DNA from: Calditrichota bacterium
GTDB taxonomy: Bacteria; CLD3
Assembly: GCA_008501735.1 (NCBI GenBank)
Contig: QQUF01000038.1
Coordinates: 11,187-75,186 of the forward strand
Length of the DNA stretch: 64,000 nt
Reading direction: 5' to 3'
Positions 1-8,723 of the stretch are shown here, one piece after another. Within the stretch, counting starts at the first letter, position 1. Every line of letters starts with the position of its first letter. The notes under the pieces are model-generated. The model did no database searches. It saw nothing but the letters and a program-made list of their open reading frames with translations, and was not told where the DNA came from. The translations under genes and the position numbers were made by a program.

Positions 1-1308
1 AAAATTCACAAAAACAGTGCTGTCGTGAGCTGTGATTTGTTGAAATTGCTCAGCACTACAATTTACATTTGGTTCACATAAATTTACTTCATAATTAAAA
101 CTCTGCCCTGAATCTTCACTTCTAAAGTAATAACAAGTATTTGGAACAGCACAAAGGTGGAAAGTATTTCCAATAGCAAAAACATCAGGAGTTTGTAAAT
201 CTGCAAGAGGTTCTAAATCTTCTGCAAAAGGTAACCAATTCTCACCTAAATCAAATGAACGATAAACATTTGCTCCTGTTAGTGTCGTGTCATTGCCTGT
301 TCTTGCATAAACAATTGAGTTGTTACCAATTGCAATACTCGGAGGTTGTATCTCACCATAAACTGTATCGGTTACAACTGTGTAAGGAGAAAAACTCTGT
401 CCAATATCAAAACTCTTTGATTGCATTACTGAATCGGTCGAACCATACTCCTGATAATCAAAAGCATTGTTCAAATACGCTGCAAAACCTGACTTCGCTT
501 CATAATCAATAAGTTGTGCCAACACAAAATTAGCTCCATTGTCTGAACTCGCATAAAGTCGCATCTGAGGATTTGCTTGAAAAAATTGATTAATTACATA
601 AGCATAAACATAATCTCCTGTTGCAACTACCTCAAGAATACTTCCCATTGTGTCATCAAGAACAACTGTCGGTTCAAAAGTCTTGCCATAATCTGTGCTT
701 CGGTGATAACGAAGGAAACCATCGTCAACAGAAGAAAAAAAGTGAACGTAACCTGAATCTCCAACAGCTAACTTTGCTGGACCTCCTGCGAATGAACCAC
801 CACTAATGTTGTAAGAAACTAAAACTTCTGGTTCGTCCCACAAAATCGTATCCCAAACTGTTGGTGCATTTGGTGGAAGTTGGTTAACTACCAAATTCTG
901 ACCTCCTCCAAAAATTGAATTTACTTGGCAATTTGTTGTAAAGATTTCATTCGTTGTGGTTTTTAGTGTGAGTTTGGGGCAATTTAAGTCTTCGGAAAGT
1001 TGTAGTTCACTAACTCCAAAGTTAAATCTTTGTGAGTTCTCAAAACCAATTGAAAACCAATCTATTTGTGGACTGTTTGTAATTCGGGTTTTCCAAACTG
1101 TTGGCTCAGAACGAGACTCTTCAATTGTAAGAATAAAGTAAACTTCACCAAGACTTGTTGTAAAACTATCGTAATGAAATTCTTCTTCTCCAATTAGGTT
1201 ATTAGACTTTGCACTCTCGATAAATCTCTCAGGATAACCTAACTCTTCAAGGCTTCTTCCTAAAATTAAATTACTTAAAATTAGTAAAATCAGTAAACTG
1301 CTTTTCAT
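1..1308 (-). CDS. Secreted Asp-box (BNR/sialidase-like) repeat protein, 3' end beyond window
   Basis: Partial gene; 436 codons are visible with no stop before the left edge. Residues 1-17 form a hydrophobic signal peptide, so the protein is exported. Five Asp-box motifs (S-x-D-x-G-x-x-F/W) are visible: STDYGKTF (204-211), SSDNGANF (254-261), SFDIGQSF (299-306), SFDLGENW (351-358) and SEDSGQSF (397-404), spaced about 45-50 residues apart. Asp-boxes of this kind mark blades of six- or seven-bladed beta-propellers in sialidases and other secreted proteins; they are structural and do not prove sialidase activity. The start codon lies 33 nt downstream of the subtilase-like gene on the same strand, so the two are probably cotranscribed. 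A sorting domain may lie beyond the window. The substrate is unknown. Confidence 0.75.
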   Translation of the reverse strand, partial: MKSSLLILLILSNLILGRSLEELGYPERFIESAKSNNLIGEEEFHYDSFTTSLGEVYFILTIEESRSEPTVWKTRITNSPQIDWFSIGFENSQRFNFGVSELQLSEDLNCPKLTLKTTTNEIFTTNCQVNSIFGGGQNLVVNQLPPNAPTVWDTILWDEPEVLVSYNISGGSFAGGPAKLAVGDSGYVHFFSSVDDGFLRYHRSTDYGKTFEPTVVLDDTMGSILEVVATGDYVYAYVINQFFQANPQMRLYASSDNGANFVLAQLIDYEAKSGFAAYLNNAFDYQEYGSTDSVMQSKSFDIGQSFSPYTVVTDTVYGEIQPPSIAIGNNSIVYARTGNDTTLTGANVYRSFDLGENWLPFAEDLEPLADLQTPDVFAIGNTFHLCAVPNTCYYFRSEDSGQSFNYEVNLCEPNVNCSAEQFQQITAHDSTVFVNF

Positions 1309-1341
1309 TTTTCAAAATCCAAATCTATTTCCAATTTTACA

Positions 1342-4182
1342 TTACTTCAAAAAAACCATTTTCTTAGTTTGGCTCAATTTCCCTGCTTCTAATTTGTAAA
1401 AGTAAACTCCGCTACTAACTTCTTTCCCAAGTTCATTTTTTCCATTCCAAACAACATTTCCTTTTGGTTCAGTTAATTCAAATTCTTTGACCTTTTTGCC
1501 CAAAACGTTAAAAACTGTAAGTTTCCCATTCTCGTAATTCTTAATTCTTAATTCGTAATTAATCGAAGTTGTTGGATTGAATGGATTTGGATAGTTTTGT
1601 GAAAGTAAAATTGTTTTTGGAGTTTGGTTTGAAATTTCTTCTAAGTTTACTGTTAAACCAAAATCAGATAAAATTGCTCTAAAAATGCCAGTTGCTGAAA
1701 CTAACGAAGCAGAGTTTTTTACAACAGAAGCTAAATCAAAACCAAAAAATACAGTGTTAAAAGTTCCGTTAACCGTATGAGTTGCACCAATTCCGTTGTT
1801 CCCACTTGCTCCGTAACCAGCAAGTTTTGTTGCATTTCCAGAAATTGTTAGAATGTCTTTTGAAGTCTGTACGTTTTGGTTGTTCACACCCAAAGTTCTA
1901 AATAACCAACCTAAAGGAGAGCCAGAATTTGATAAAAATGTTCCGTTTTCTCCACGAATAAAATCCGAACCTCCTGAAAAGTTATCGTCAAAACTGATTT
2001 CTAAAAGATTCATCAAATTTCCACCGTTTTCGAGTTCTGCGATGTTTTGTCCACTCAAAAACAAATTTCCACCTGCATTCAAGAAGTCAACTAAAGTTTG
2101 TTCGTCAGTTGTTGAAATTGCATCAGTTGTTCTATTATCTGTGTACCAAACAACTGCACTTGGTTGCGTCAGACTTTGCATCTCATTTAAATTTGGTGAA
2201 CTTTGTTTCTTGACTAAATCCCAAAAGTAAAATTCTGTTCCTGCTTTTTGTGCAAGTTCAATATAAACTTCGTCAACGTTGTCAGTACTGTCAGCTCCAA
2301 TAATCAAAACAGCAGCAGCAGCGTTTGAGTAATCAAAAGTCAAATTTTGTCCTGCAACAACTGTGAATTGCCAAACTTGTTTTTCAGGAAAAGGGAAGTT
2401 TGGAACGAATTTAATTTCAAAATTTCCTTCTGGCAAATTGATTGAGTAGTTTCCGTTTCCATCAGTAGGTAAAACTGCAAATTCAATTTTGTTTTGATTT
2501 TCAATTCCGAAAATAATAGCTTCACCTTCAATTGAATTTCCCAAATCGTCAGAGAATGTGCCACTCACTGTAGCAGAAGGATTCAAAGTCATTGAAACTG
2601 GAACATCTATTGGAGAATTTGGTACAAGTTGAGCAATATTTGTGATTGTTTCAGTTTGGTAGCCAAAAGCCGAAACTTCAAAAGTGATTGTGTCGAAAAT
2701 CGGTTTTGCTGAATAACTTCCGTCAGCACTTGTGTTAAAAATTTGCTCAGATTCAATTACTCTAATTTTTGCAAAAGGAATTGGATTTCCTGTTGTGTTG
2801 TCTGTTACAATTCCATTTACAGTAAATTCTGAAAGCTCGCCAATCGCCGCAAGAACGTCAATTCTTCCCATTCCAAAAGTGTTGTCATCTCCCGGAACTC
2901 CAAGGTCAAAAGCTGTATTCAAAAGTGCAGTTTTGACTTCTTCAGGAGTTGCAGTAGGTTTATACTGTTTAAGTAATGCAATTGCTCCTGAAACCAATGG
3001 AGTTGAAAATGCACTTCCGTTTACTAAATCAGTTCCTCCTCCGGCATTTGAACCAAGTGCAACTTTTAAATCAATTCCTTGTGCAACGACTTCAGGTTTA
3101 ATTTTTAAATCATTTGGTGTGTTTGGACAAGTGGAAGGTCCTTTTGAACTCAAAATCCAAATTGATTCTTGGTCAGGTTGCAAAGTCCCAACTGAAAAAG
3201 TATTTACAGGAGTAAAAGCACCTGCGGCGTATTCCGAAACAGTTTGGTTATTTGGTCCTCCATCACCAGCTTGCCAAACAGTTGAAACTCCTATTTCTTC
3301 AATAATTGTGATTGTTTGGTAAACACTGTTTGAAGTGCAACCTCCGTAAGCGTAACCGTGAGAATTGTTAATTACATCAAGATTGTCTAAAACAATTGGT
3401 GGTAAAAGTGAAACCCAAGTAAATGCTTGTAAAGGTCCAATAATTCCAGGAATTACACCTCCGTCGTTGTGTTTTGAAGCAATCCACCAAGCATTTGGAG
3501 CAACTCCAATTGTATCAGTTCCTGATTTCCCAACCATCAAACTCATTGTTGAAGTTCCTTGAGTTGAGGTTTCTAAGTCTTCTGGGAAAATAGAATTTTG
3601 TGCAACTGCATCGTACCAAGCATCATTTGGCGTAATGTTTGGTTGATTTCCAAACCAACTTGAAGCAACGTAAGGATTATTTCCGTCGACTCCTGTGTCA
3701 ATGTTCATCACAATTCTTCCTGTTCCGTCAAATCCTAAATCCCAAAGTTTATTGGCATTAATTGCTTTCAAGGCATCAGAAGTTTGTAAAGTTGAATTTT
3801 TGTTTTTACGTTTTTGAGTTGGAATTTGAATAGGCAAAATTTCTTCGACTGATTCGATGTTAGGGAAAGAGTGGATTTTTGAAATTAATTTTGAATCGGC
3901 TTTTTTGATGTAAATCGAATTGTTCAAGAAGAAACTTGTGAATTCAATTTGACTTTGTTCTAAAAACTCAATGACTTGTTTTTGCTCTTTTTGGGCAAAT
4001 TCTTTTAAAGCAGGAACAAGAATGTCTCTTCTTTGTGAGTTCGAAAAGTCCTTTTTGAAGAATTGTCTTTTGAGTAGTTGAATGTCAAGTTGTTTGTCAA
4101 ATTGAACTAAAACATCTTTTGATTCGTTTGCAAAAAGTAAGGTTGAGAAAATTATTAGGATTGCTGTTAAAACAAGTTTCAT
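1342..4182 (-). CDS. Secreted subtilisin-like (S8) protein with degenerate catalytic residues and C-terminal sorting domain
   Basis: The 946-residue product has a signal peptide (1-19), a prodomain-like region (about 22-120), a subtilase domain (about 140-450), a carboxypeptidase-regulatory-like beta-sandwich (about 453-530), a second one (about 538-620), a GATase/flavodoxin-like alpha/beta segment (about 622-845) and a YPNPFNP-type sorting domain (about 858-946). In the subtilase domain the Asp motif IDTGVDG is intact (D162). The HGTH motif reads QGTS, so the catalytic His is Q208. The GTSMATP motif reads GSAFSTP, so the catalytic Ser is A391. The AAGN oxyanion motif reads QAGD (D307). It is therefore probably a non-proteolytic surface or binding protein, although the fold and export signals look intact and the frame is open, so it is not an obvious pseudogene. 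It ends in KKMVFLK, as type IX cargo does. Confidence 0.85.
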   Translation of the reverse strand: MKLVLTAILIIFSTLLFANESKDVLVQFDKQLDIQLLKRQFFKKDFSNSQRRDILVPALKEFAQKEQKQVIEFLEQSQIEFTSFFLNNSIYIKKADSKLISKIHSFPNIESVEEILPIQIPTQKRKNKNSTLQTSDALKAINANKLWDLGFDGTGRIVMNIDTGVDGNNPYVASSWFGNQPNITPNDAWYDAVAQNSIFPEDLETSTQGTSTMSLMVGKSGTDTIGVAPNAWWIASKHNDGGVIPGIIGPLQAFTWVSLLPPIVLDNLDVINNSHGYAYGGCTSNSVYQTITIIEEIGVSTVWQAGDGGPNNQTVSEYAAGAFTPVNTFSVGTLQPDQESIWILSSKGPSTCPNTPNDLKIKPEVVAQGIDLKVALGSNAGGGTDLVNGSAFSTPLVSGAIALLKQYKPTATPEEVKTALLNTAFDLGVPGDDNTFGMGRIDVLAAIGELSEFTVNGIVTDNTTGNPIPFAKIRVIESEQIFNTSADGSYSAKPIFDTITFEVSAFGYQTETITNIAQLVPNSPIDVPVSMTLNPSATVSGTFSDDLGNSIEGEAIIFGIENQNKIEFAVLPTDGNGNYSINLPEGNFEIKFVPNFPFPEKQVWQFTVVAGQNLTFDYSNAAAAVLIIGADSTDNVDEVYIELAQKAGTEFYFWDLVKKQSSPNLNEMQSLTQPSAVVWYTDNRTTDAISTTDEQTLVDFLNAGGNLFLSGQNIAELENGGNLMNLLEISFDDNFSGGSDFIRGENGTFLSNSGSPLGWLFRTLGVNNQNVQTSKDILTISGNATKLAGYGASGNNGIGATHTVNGTFNTVFFGFDLASVVKNSASLVSATGIFRAILSDFGLTVNLEEISNQTPKTILLSQNYPNPFNPTTSINYELRIKNYENGKLTVFNVLGKKVKEFELTEPKGNVVWNGKNELGKEVSSGVYFYKLEAGKLSQTKKMVFLK
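1526..1590 (-). repeat. 65-bp repeat inside the sorting-domain coding region (copy 1)
   Basis: This stretch of the subtilase-like gene matches 21870-21934 on the plus strand at 62 of 65 bases by eye. It contains a degenerate heptamer run of the form GAATTAn (1531-1563), which translates to the repeated NYELRIK/NYEN peptide. Nucleotide identity exceeds that of the flanking sorting-domain sequence. Confidence 0.75.
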
Positions 4183-4352
4183 TTTTTTACCGAATTTAAA
4201 GTTTTGTAAAAGATAGACTTAAAAAGGTTTTTTGGTTACAATTTTAAAAAAACAATAAAATGTTTTATCTTAAAAAACTGTAGTTAAAAAACTTAAACTT
4301 TGAAGATAGTATTCAAAATTCACTGAAAATAGAATTTAGATAAAACCAATTA

Positions 4353-5525
4353 ATGAAAAAATATAAAAAGCCGTCTAAAGATTTTTACGCACAATTTGAA
4401 AATATCTTAAAAACAGAAATTACTTTACAAAAATTTGAAATTCTTGAAGTTGCAATTCCGCAAGTCGAAAGTTTTCGTTCGGCTGTTGGAGTGCGGAATG
4501 AAAGATTGGCTTTAATTGTTAAGTGGACAGACGAAAATGGTAATTTTGGAATCGGAGAATCTTCATGTCGTCCTGACCCATTTTTCAACAATGAATTTGT
4601 GAATGGTTCAATTTTGATTCTCAAAGATTACGTTTTCCCACTTTTGGAAAAGAAAGAATCTGTAAAGTCTGTTTTAGAGAAGTGTAAAAAAATGAGAGGC
4701 TGGAATTTTACGGTTTCGGCGGTAATTGATGCAGTCCTTGACTTAATTCGCAAACGAGATGGAAATGATTTTTATTCAAAGTATGAAACTGAAAGAACTG
4801 AAAAAGTTCCTGTTGGAATTTCTCTTGGACTTTACAAAACCGAAGAAAAAGCAGTTGAAAGAGTTGGAAGAGCAATTTCAGCTGGTTTTAAAAGGGTGAA
4901 ATTAAAAATCTCCCCTAAAATGAACGTGAGGACTTTAGAAGCGATTCGCGAGGAGTTTCCAAATTTGAAAATGGGATTCGATGCAAACGGTTCCTTTCAA
5001 GAAGTTGACGAAAATATTTTTCAAAAATTAGTTAACTTGAATCCTGTTACTATCGAACAGCCTTTTCCGCCAACAAGAGTTGATTTGGGAGCTGAGCTAA
5101 AAACTTTAATTCCTGCAACAAATGTTTGTTTGGACGAAAGCATAACTGGAATTGGAGAATTAATTTCTGCTTACAAATGCAGTGCTTTGGACGAAGTAAA
5201 TGTAAAACCCGGTCGAGTCGGCGGTCAATTTTACACAGTTGAAATTCTTGAATTTTGTAAAATTAACAGTCTTCCTGCTTGGATTGGTGGAATGTTTGAA
5301 AGTGGAATTGGAAGAACGAATAATTTACGAGTCGCTTCGATGTTACCAAATGCTCTTGCACACGACTTAAGCCCGTCAAATCGTTACTTTGTTTCTGACA
5401 TTGTTAAAAACCCAATTGAGATGAGTTCTGAAGGATTAATTGACGTTCCAAAAGATTTTGAAGCCGAAATTGAGGACGCGATAGTTGAGCAGTTTTTGCA
5501 ACAAAGAATTGTCTTAGAAAAGTAA
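4353..5525 (+). CDS. N-succinylamino acid racemase / o-succinylbenzoate synthase-type enolase-superfamily enzyme
   Basis: The 390-residue product belongs to the NSAR/OSBS subfamily of the muconate-lactonizing-enzyme group. Visible active-site elements are the KxK motif (K183, K185 in RVKLKIS), metal ligands D210 (GFDANGS), E235 (IEQPF) and D261 (CLDES), and the second catalytic Lys K285 in NVKPGRVGG. The Arg three residues after that Lys (R288) corresponds to the second-shell Arg known to favour racemase activity in this subfamily. The GGMFESGIGR motif is also present. The family either dehydrates SHCHC in menaquinone synthesis or racemizes N-acyl amino acids. No other men genes are nearby. 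The next genes encode an N-acyl-D-amino-acid deacylase-like protein (17-nt gap) and a GNAT acyltransferase, which favours racemase activity. An N-terminal extension of about 25 residues is charged. Confidence 0.85.
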   Translation: MKKYKKPSKDFYAQFENILKTEITLQKFEILEVAIPQVESFRSAVGVRNERLALIVKWTDENGNFGIGESSCRPDPFFNNEFVNGSILILKDYVFPLLEKKESVKSVLEKCKKMRGWNFTVSAVIDAVLDLIRKRDGNDFYSKYETERTEKVPVGISLGLYKTEEKAVERVGRAISAGFKRVKLKISPKMNVRTLEAIREEFPNLKMGFDANGSFQEVDENIFQKLVNLNPVTIEQPFPPTRVDLGAELKTLIPATNVCLDESITGIGELISAYKCSALDEVNVKPGRVGGQFYTVEILEFCKINSLPAWIGGMFESGIGRTNNLRVASMLPNALAHDLSPSNRYFVSDIVKNPIEMSSEGLIDVPKDFEAEIEDAIVEQFLQQRIVLEK

Positions 5526-5541
5526 AAATGGAGTTACAAAT

Positions 5542-7107
5542 TTGTTAGATTTTTTAATTAAAAATGCAACTGTTTTTGACGGAAAAAATATTGAACCACA
5601 GAAATTAACTGTCGGAGTAAAAGACGAAAAAATTGTCTTCGTTGGTGAAGAACTCACTGAATCTTCCGCAAAAGAAGTGATTGACGCAAAAGGACTTTAC
5701 CTTTGTCCGGGTTTCATTGACACTCACGCATCGACGGGTTTAGGTTATACTTTTACAAACGCAGCTGACAATAAACTTTTTCAAGGTGTTACTACTGAAA
5801 TTATTGGAAACTGTGGAACTTCTTCGGGTCCAATTGGCGACCTTTTGAAACCGACAATGCACAAACTTTCAGGCGAGATTGGATTTGATTTTAATTGGGA
5901 ATCTCTTGGTGATTGGTTTGGTAGAGTAGAGGACTTTGGTTTGCCTTTCAATTTTGCAACTTACGTTGGACACAGCACCTTAAGAGGCGGAGTTTGCACT
6001 GACATTCAGGAAATCACAGACCTTGAAATTGACGAAATGTGTGCAATGCTTGACCAATCTCTGAAAGAAGGTGCTTTAGGAATGTCAACAGGTTTGGTTT
6101 ATGCTCCGGGAAGTTTTGCCACAACAGAAGAAATTATCGAACTTGCCAAAGTCTGTGCAAAAAATAATAGCATTTACGTTAGCCATATGCGAGACGAAAG
6201 ACAGAACCTCGAAGAATCAATCGAAGAAACAATTCGAATCGGTAGAGAAGCAAAGTTGCCAATTTTGGTGAGCCATTTGAAGGCTGCGGAAAAACCGAAC
6301 TGGGGAAAAATCCCAAACGTCATTAAAAGTATTGAAGAAGCTCGTGAAGAAGGTTTGACAATAAATTTTGAAGTTTATCCTTACACTGCAGTTTCTACAA
6401 AACTTAGAACTTTTATTCCAAAAGCTACTTTGAGTGGTGGAGTTCAAAATATGGTTGCAAAACTAAAAACTGATGAATGGCGACAAAAAAGCACAGAGTG
6501 GTTAGAGTTCCGAAAAACCGATTATGCGAATATGTTTTTGATTACTGAAAGTATGCCAAATTCTACTGGGAAAAGCATTTTAGAAATGTCAAAAATTTTG
6601 GATAAAACTCCTTCTGAGTCTGTTGTAGAAATTTTACTTGCTGACCCTGATGCTTGGATTGTTTACGATTGTATTTCTGAAAAAGATATGGAAATGGCAA
6701 TTCTTTGGGACGATGCCATAATTTGTAGTGATTCTTGGAGTCACCCTGTAAATGCTCCAAATCAAATCGGAAATCCTCACCCAAGAACTTACGGAGCTTT
6801 CACAAGATTTTTAGAAAAATACGTTTTACAAGATGAAAAACTTTCTTTTGGTGAAGCTGTAAGAAAAATTACTTACCTTCCAGCGACTTGGACAAAAATC
6901 AACAATCGTGGGCAAATCAAAGAAGGATTTTACGCAGATTTAGCCTTGTTGAACCCCAATGAAATTCACGAAGTTGCAACTTATGCAGACCCAAGACGAT
7001 TTAGTGAAGGAACTGAAATGGTTTGGGTGAATGGAAAAATTATGTTAAGAAATTCAGAAGTAACGAAAAATATGAGTGGCAAAATTATCAAAAAAGGTCA
7101 ATTGTAA
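5542..7107 (+). CDS. N-acyl-D-amino-acid deacylase-like amidohydrolase (TTG start)
   Basis: The 521-residue product is an amidohydrolase of the D-aminoacylase family, predicted to release amino acids from N-acyl (D-) amino acids in the cytoplasm. Family landmarks are PGFIDTH (H62), the Cys zinc ligand in GNCG (C91), YVGHSTLRGG, the GALGMSTGLVYAPG block, His ligands in YVSHMRDE (H215) and LVSHLK (H245), VYPYTA, the catalytic Asp in CSDS (D397), and the HPRTYGAF and RG.I..G..ADL tail motifs. The usual second His of the first HxH motif is replaced by Ser (H62-A-S64). Start: ATG at 5528 runs into a stop, so TTG at 5542, eight bases after TGGAG (5529-5533), is the best start. It lies in an operon with the racemase upstream and an acyltransferase 2 nt downstream. 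Confidence 0.85.
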   Translation: MLDFLIKNATVFDGKNIEPQKLTVGVKDEKIVFVGEELTESSAKEVIDAKGLYLCPGFIDTHASTGLGYTFTNAADNKLFQGVTTEIIGNCGTSSGPIGDLLKPTMHKLSGEIGFDFNWESLGDWFGRVEDFGLPFNFATYVGHSTLRGGVCTDIQEITDLEIDEMCAMLDQSLKEGALGMSTGLVYAPGSFATTEEIIELAKVCAKNNSIYVSHMRDERQNLEESIEETIRIGREAKLPILVSHLKAAEKPNWGKIPNVIKSIEEAREEGLTINFEVYPYTAVSTKLRTFIPKATLSGGVQNMVAKLKTDEWRQKSTEWLEFRKTDYANMFLITESMPNSTGKSILEMSKILDKTPSESVVEILLADPDAWIVYDCISEKDMEMAILWDDAIICSDSWSHPVNAPNQIGNPHPRTYGAFTRFLEKYVLQDEKLSFGEAVRKITYLPATWTKINNRGQIKEGFYADLALLNPNEIHEVATYADPRRFSEGTEMVWVNGKIMLRNSEVTKNMSGKIIKKGQL

Positions 7108-7109
7108 AA

Positions 7110-7637
7110 ATGGATGTAAAAATTCGCGTTTGCACTTTAGCAGACTCAAAAGGCATTGCTGAAATTTACAACGAAGCGATTCGTTTTGGTGGTGCAACAA
7201 TGGACGACCAAGAAAAACCTGATGAATATTTTCGAAAAATGATTCAAGGTTTTAGTAAAAGAGAAACTTTTTTGATTTTGGAAAATTCTGAAGAAATTAT
7301 TGGTTGGGGAGTAATAAAGCGTTACAGTGATAGGTTTGGTTATAGATTTTGTTGTGAAACCTCAGTTTATTTAAAGCGAAAATTTTTGAGAATGGGCTTT
7401 GGTTCAATGATGAAAAGAGCTTTAATTGAAAAATGTCGTGAGTTTGGTTATAGGCATTTAGTTGGAAAAATATTTTCTATAAACAAGGCAAGTATTGAAT
7501 ACAATTTAAAACTTGGGTACGAAATTGTCGGAACACAAAAAGAAATCGGTTTCAAAGGTGGGAAATGGACTGATGTAACAATTATGCAGTTAGTTTTGAA
7601 AGATGTTGAACCCAAAATACCTGAAAAATATTTATAA
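7110..7637 (+). CDS. GNAT N-acyltransferase, phosphinothricin acetyltransferase-like
   Basis: The 175-residue cytoplasmic GNAT enzyme resembles the PAT/MddA group, which transfers an acetyl group from acetyl-CoA to the amino group of amino acids or analogues such as methionine sulfone or phosphinothricin. Seen: the N-terminal IRVCTLADSKGIAEIYNEAI block, the acyl-CoA pyrophosphate-binding region around RMGFGSMM, INKASIEYNLKLGYEIVG, and the C-terminal KGGKWTDVTIMQ block typical of this family. The usual His in the lHeklGF motif is Tyr/Asn-like here. The open frame extends 29 codons upstream, but that part overlaps the amidohydrolase gene and is not family-like, so ATG 7110, 2 nt after the previous stop, is the start. 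Next to a racemase and a deacylase, it may supply the N-acyl amino acid substrate (inference). Confidence 0.85.
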   Translation: MDVKIRVCTLADSKGIAEIYNEAIRFGGATMDDQEKPDEYFRKMIQGFSKRETFLILENSEEIIGWGVIKRYSDRFGYRFCCETSVYLKRKFLRMGFGSMMKRALIEKCREFGYRHLVGKIFSINKASIEYNLKLGYEIVGTQKEIGFKGGKWTDVTIMQLVLKDVEPKIPEKYL

Positions 7638-7664
7638 ACTAAAAATAAAGATAAAGTTAAAAAA

Positions 7665-8678
7665 ATGAATAAAGAATTACCAAAAGGAATCCAAGAAGCA
7701 ATTTCTAAGATTGAAAATATAAAAGTAATGAACCCTGAAATTGCTAAAGAGATTCTTGAAAGTGTAGAAATTTCAGAAGAAGAAATGATGCCTTGGGCTG
7801 ATTTTGAACATTCAAAAGAAGATTGTTATGGAAGAGTAATGGTTTATGATGGCGGATTTTATGAGTTTATGGTAATGTCTTGGAATGTTGGAGATATGTC
7901 AGCAATTCACGATCACGGATTTACTCAATGGGGAGCAGTTAAGTTGTTCGGAAATGCAGAACACGCAGTTTTTCAAATTGACGAAAACAACAAGATGAGT
8001 ACAATTGAAAGAAAGTTTCATGAACCTGGAGCAATTTTACCTGTTGGTCACGATTTAATCCACCAAATGGGAAATGTTGGATTTCCAAAATATTTAACCT
8101 TACATCTTTATGGATGTGATGGTAGAGATTCGTTAGTTACAGGAAATTCTAAACTTTATGATTTTAATGAAAATAAGATTCAAATTACGAATGGTGGTGT
8201 CTTTTTCGGATTACCTGAATGTGAAATCACAGATAGAATGCCTGCTCCGAAACCTGATTTTCCAACTTTGGTAAGGTTTAAAGTAGAGTATTTGAATAGG
8301 TTATTTTTCAGCCTTTATTCAGAAGAGGATATTGAAACTTCAAGCGAGAATCTCAACAAAGATTTAGAAGCTAAAATAATTTATGAGTTATTTAGTCAAG
8401 ATTTTTGGGAAATATTAAGGGCAGAACTTGACGAAATGGTTGGAAGTCCAGAAAAAGAATTATTACTCTATTTAGAAAGCCTTAGCACTGAATTAGTTGT
8501 TGTTGCAATTTGCCAACACAATATTCTAGAAGTTATGGAAGACTTAAATTTTGATAATTTCAAAGAAGATTTAGAAAAATTGTTAGAGTCTTTGACACAA
8601 GGTGAACTTTCAGAATTCACACAAAGTTATTTAAAATTAATTTCCGAGAAATTAGAAATCAATTTTAAATTAGACTAA
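7665..8678 (+). CDS. Cysteine-dioxygenase-like cupin with long C-terminal extension
   Basis: The 337-residue product has a cupin domain of the cysteine dioxygenase type I family at about residues 45-160. The iron ligands are visible as H82 and H84 in AIHDHG, with a third His at 133 in DLIHQMGN. R57 (CYGRVMV) and Y149 (LHLYG) match positions that bind or orient cysteine in known CDOs. Bacterial CDOs are usually about 200 residues; here about 170 extra, mainly helical and acidic residues follow (about 165-337), which I do not recognise. The gene starts 27 nt after the GNAT gene, so it is probably part of the same transcript, which hints at oxidation of a thiol amino acid or an acylated derivative. 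The substrate is not established; other 3-mercapto acid dioxygenases share this fold. Confidence 0.75.
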   Translation: MNKELPKGIQEAISKIENIKVMNPEIAKEILESVEISEEEMMPWADFEHSKEDCYGRVMVYDGGFYEFMVMSWNVGDMSAIHDHGFTQWGAVKLFGNAEHAVFQIDENNKMSTIERKFHEPGAILPVGHDLIHQMGNVGFPKYLTLHLYGCDGRDSLVTGNSKLYDFNENKIQITNGGVFFGLPECEITDRMPAPKPDFPTLVRFKVEYLNRLFFSLYSEEDIETSSENLNKDLEAKIIYELFSQDFWEILRAELDEMVGSPEKELLLYLESLSTELVVVAICQHNILEVMEDLNFDNFKEDLEKLLESLTQGELSEFTQSYLKLISEKLEINFKLD

Positions 8679-8723
8679 TCTTTTAATACTTAACTAATCA
8701 AACTCAACTCTCAGGATACTAAA

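Noticed and set aside
2732-3322. 196-codon plus-strand frame
   Set aside because: Antisense shadow of the subtilase-like gene; no signal or domain cues, and the minus-strand frame is convincing throughout.
4353-5525. Assignment as menC for menaquinone synthesis
   Set aside because: No other men gene is in the window and the neighbours act on acyl amino acids; kept as an alternative, not the call.
7023-7109. N-terminal extension of the GNAT protein
   Set aside because: It overlaps the end of the amidohydrolase gene and is not family-like; ATG 7110 fits the operon spacing.
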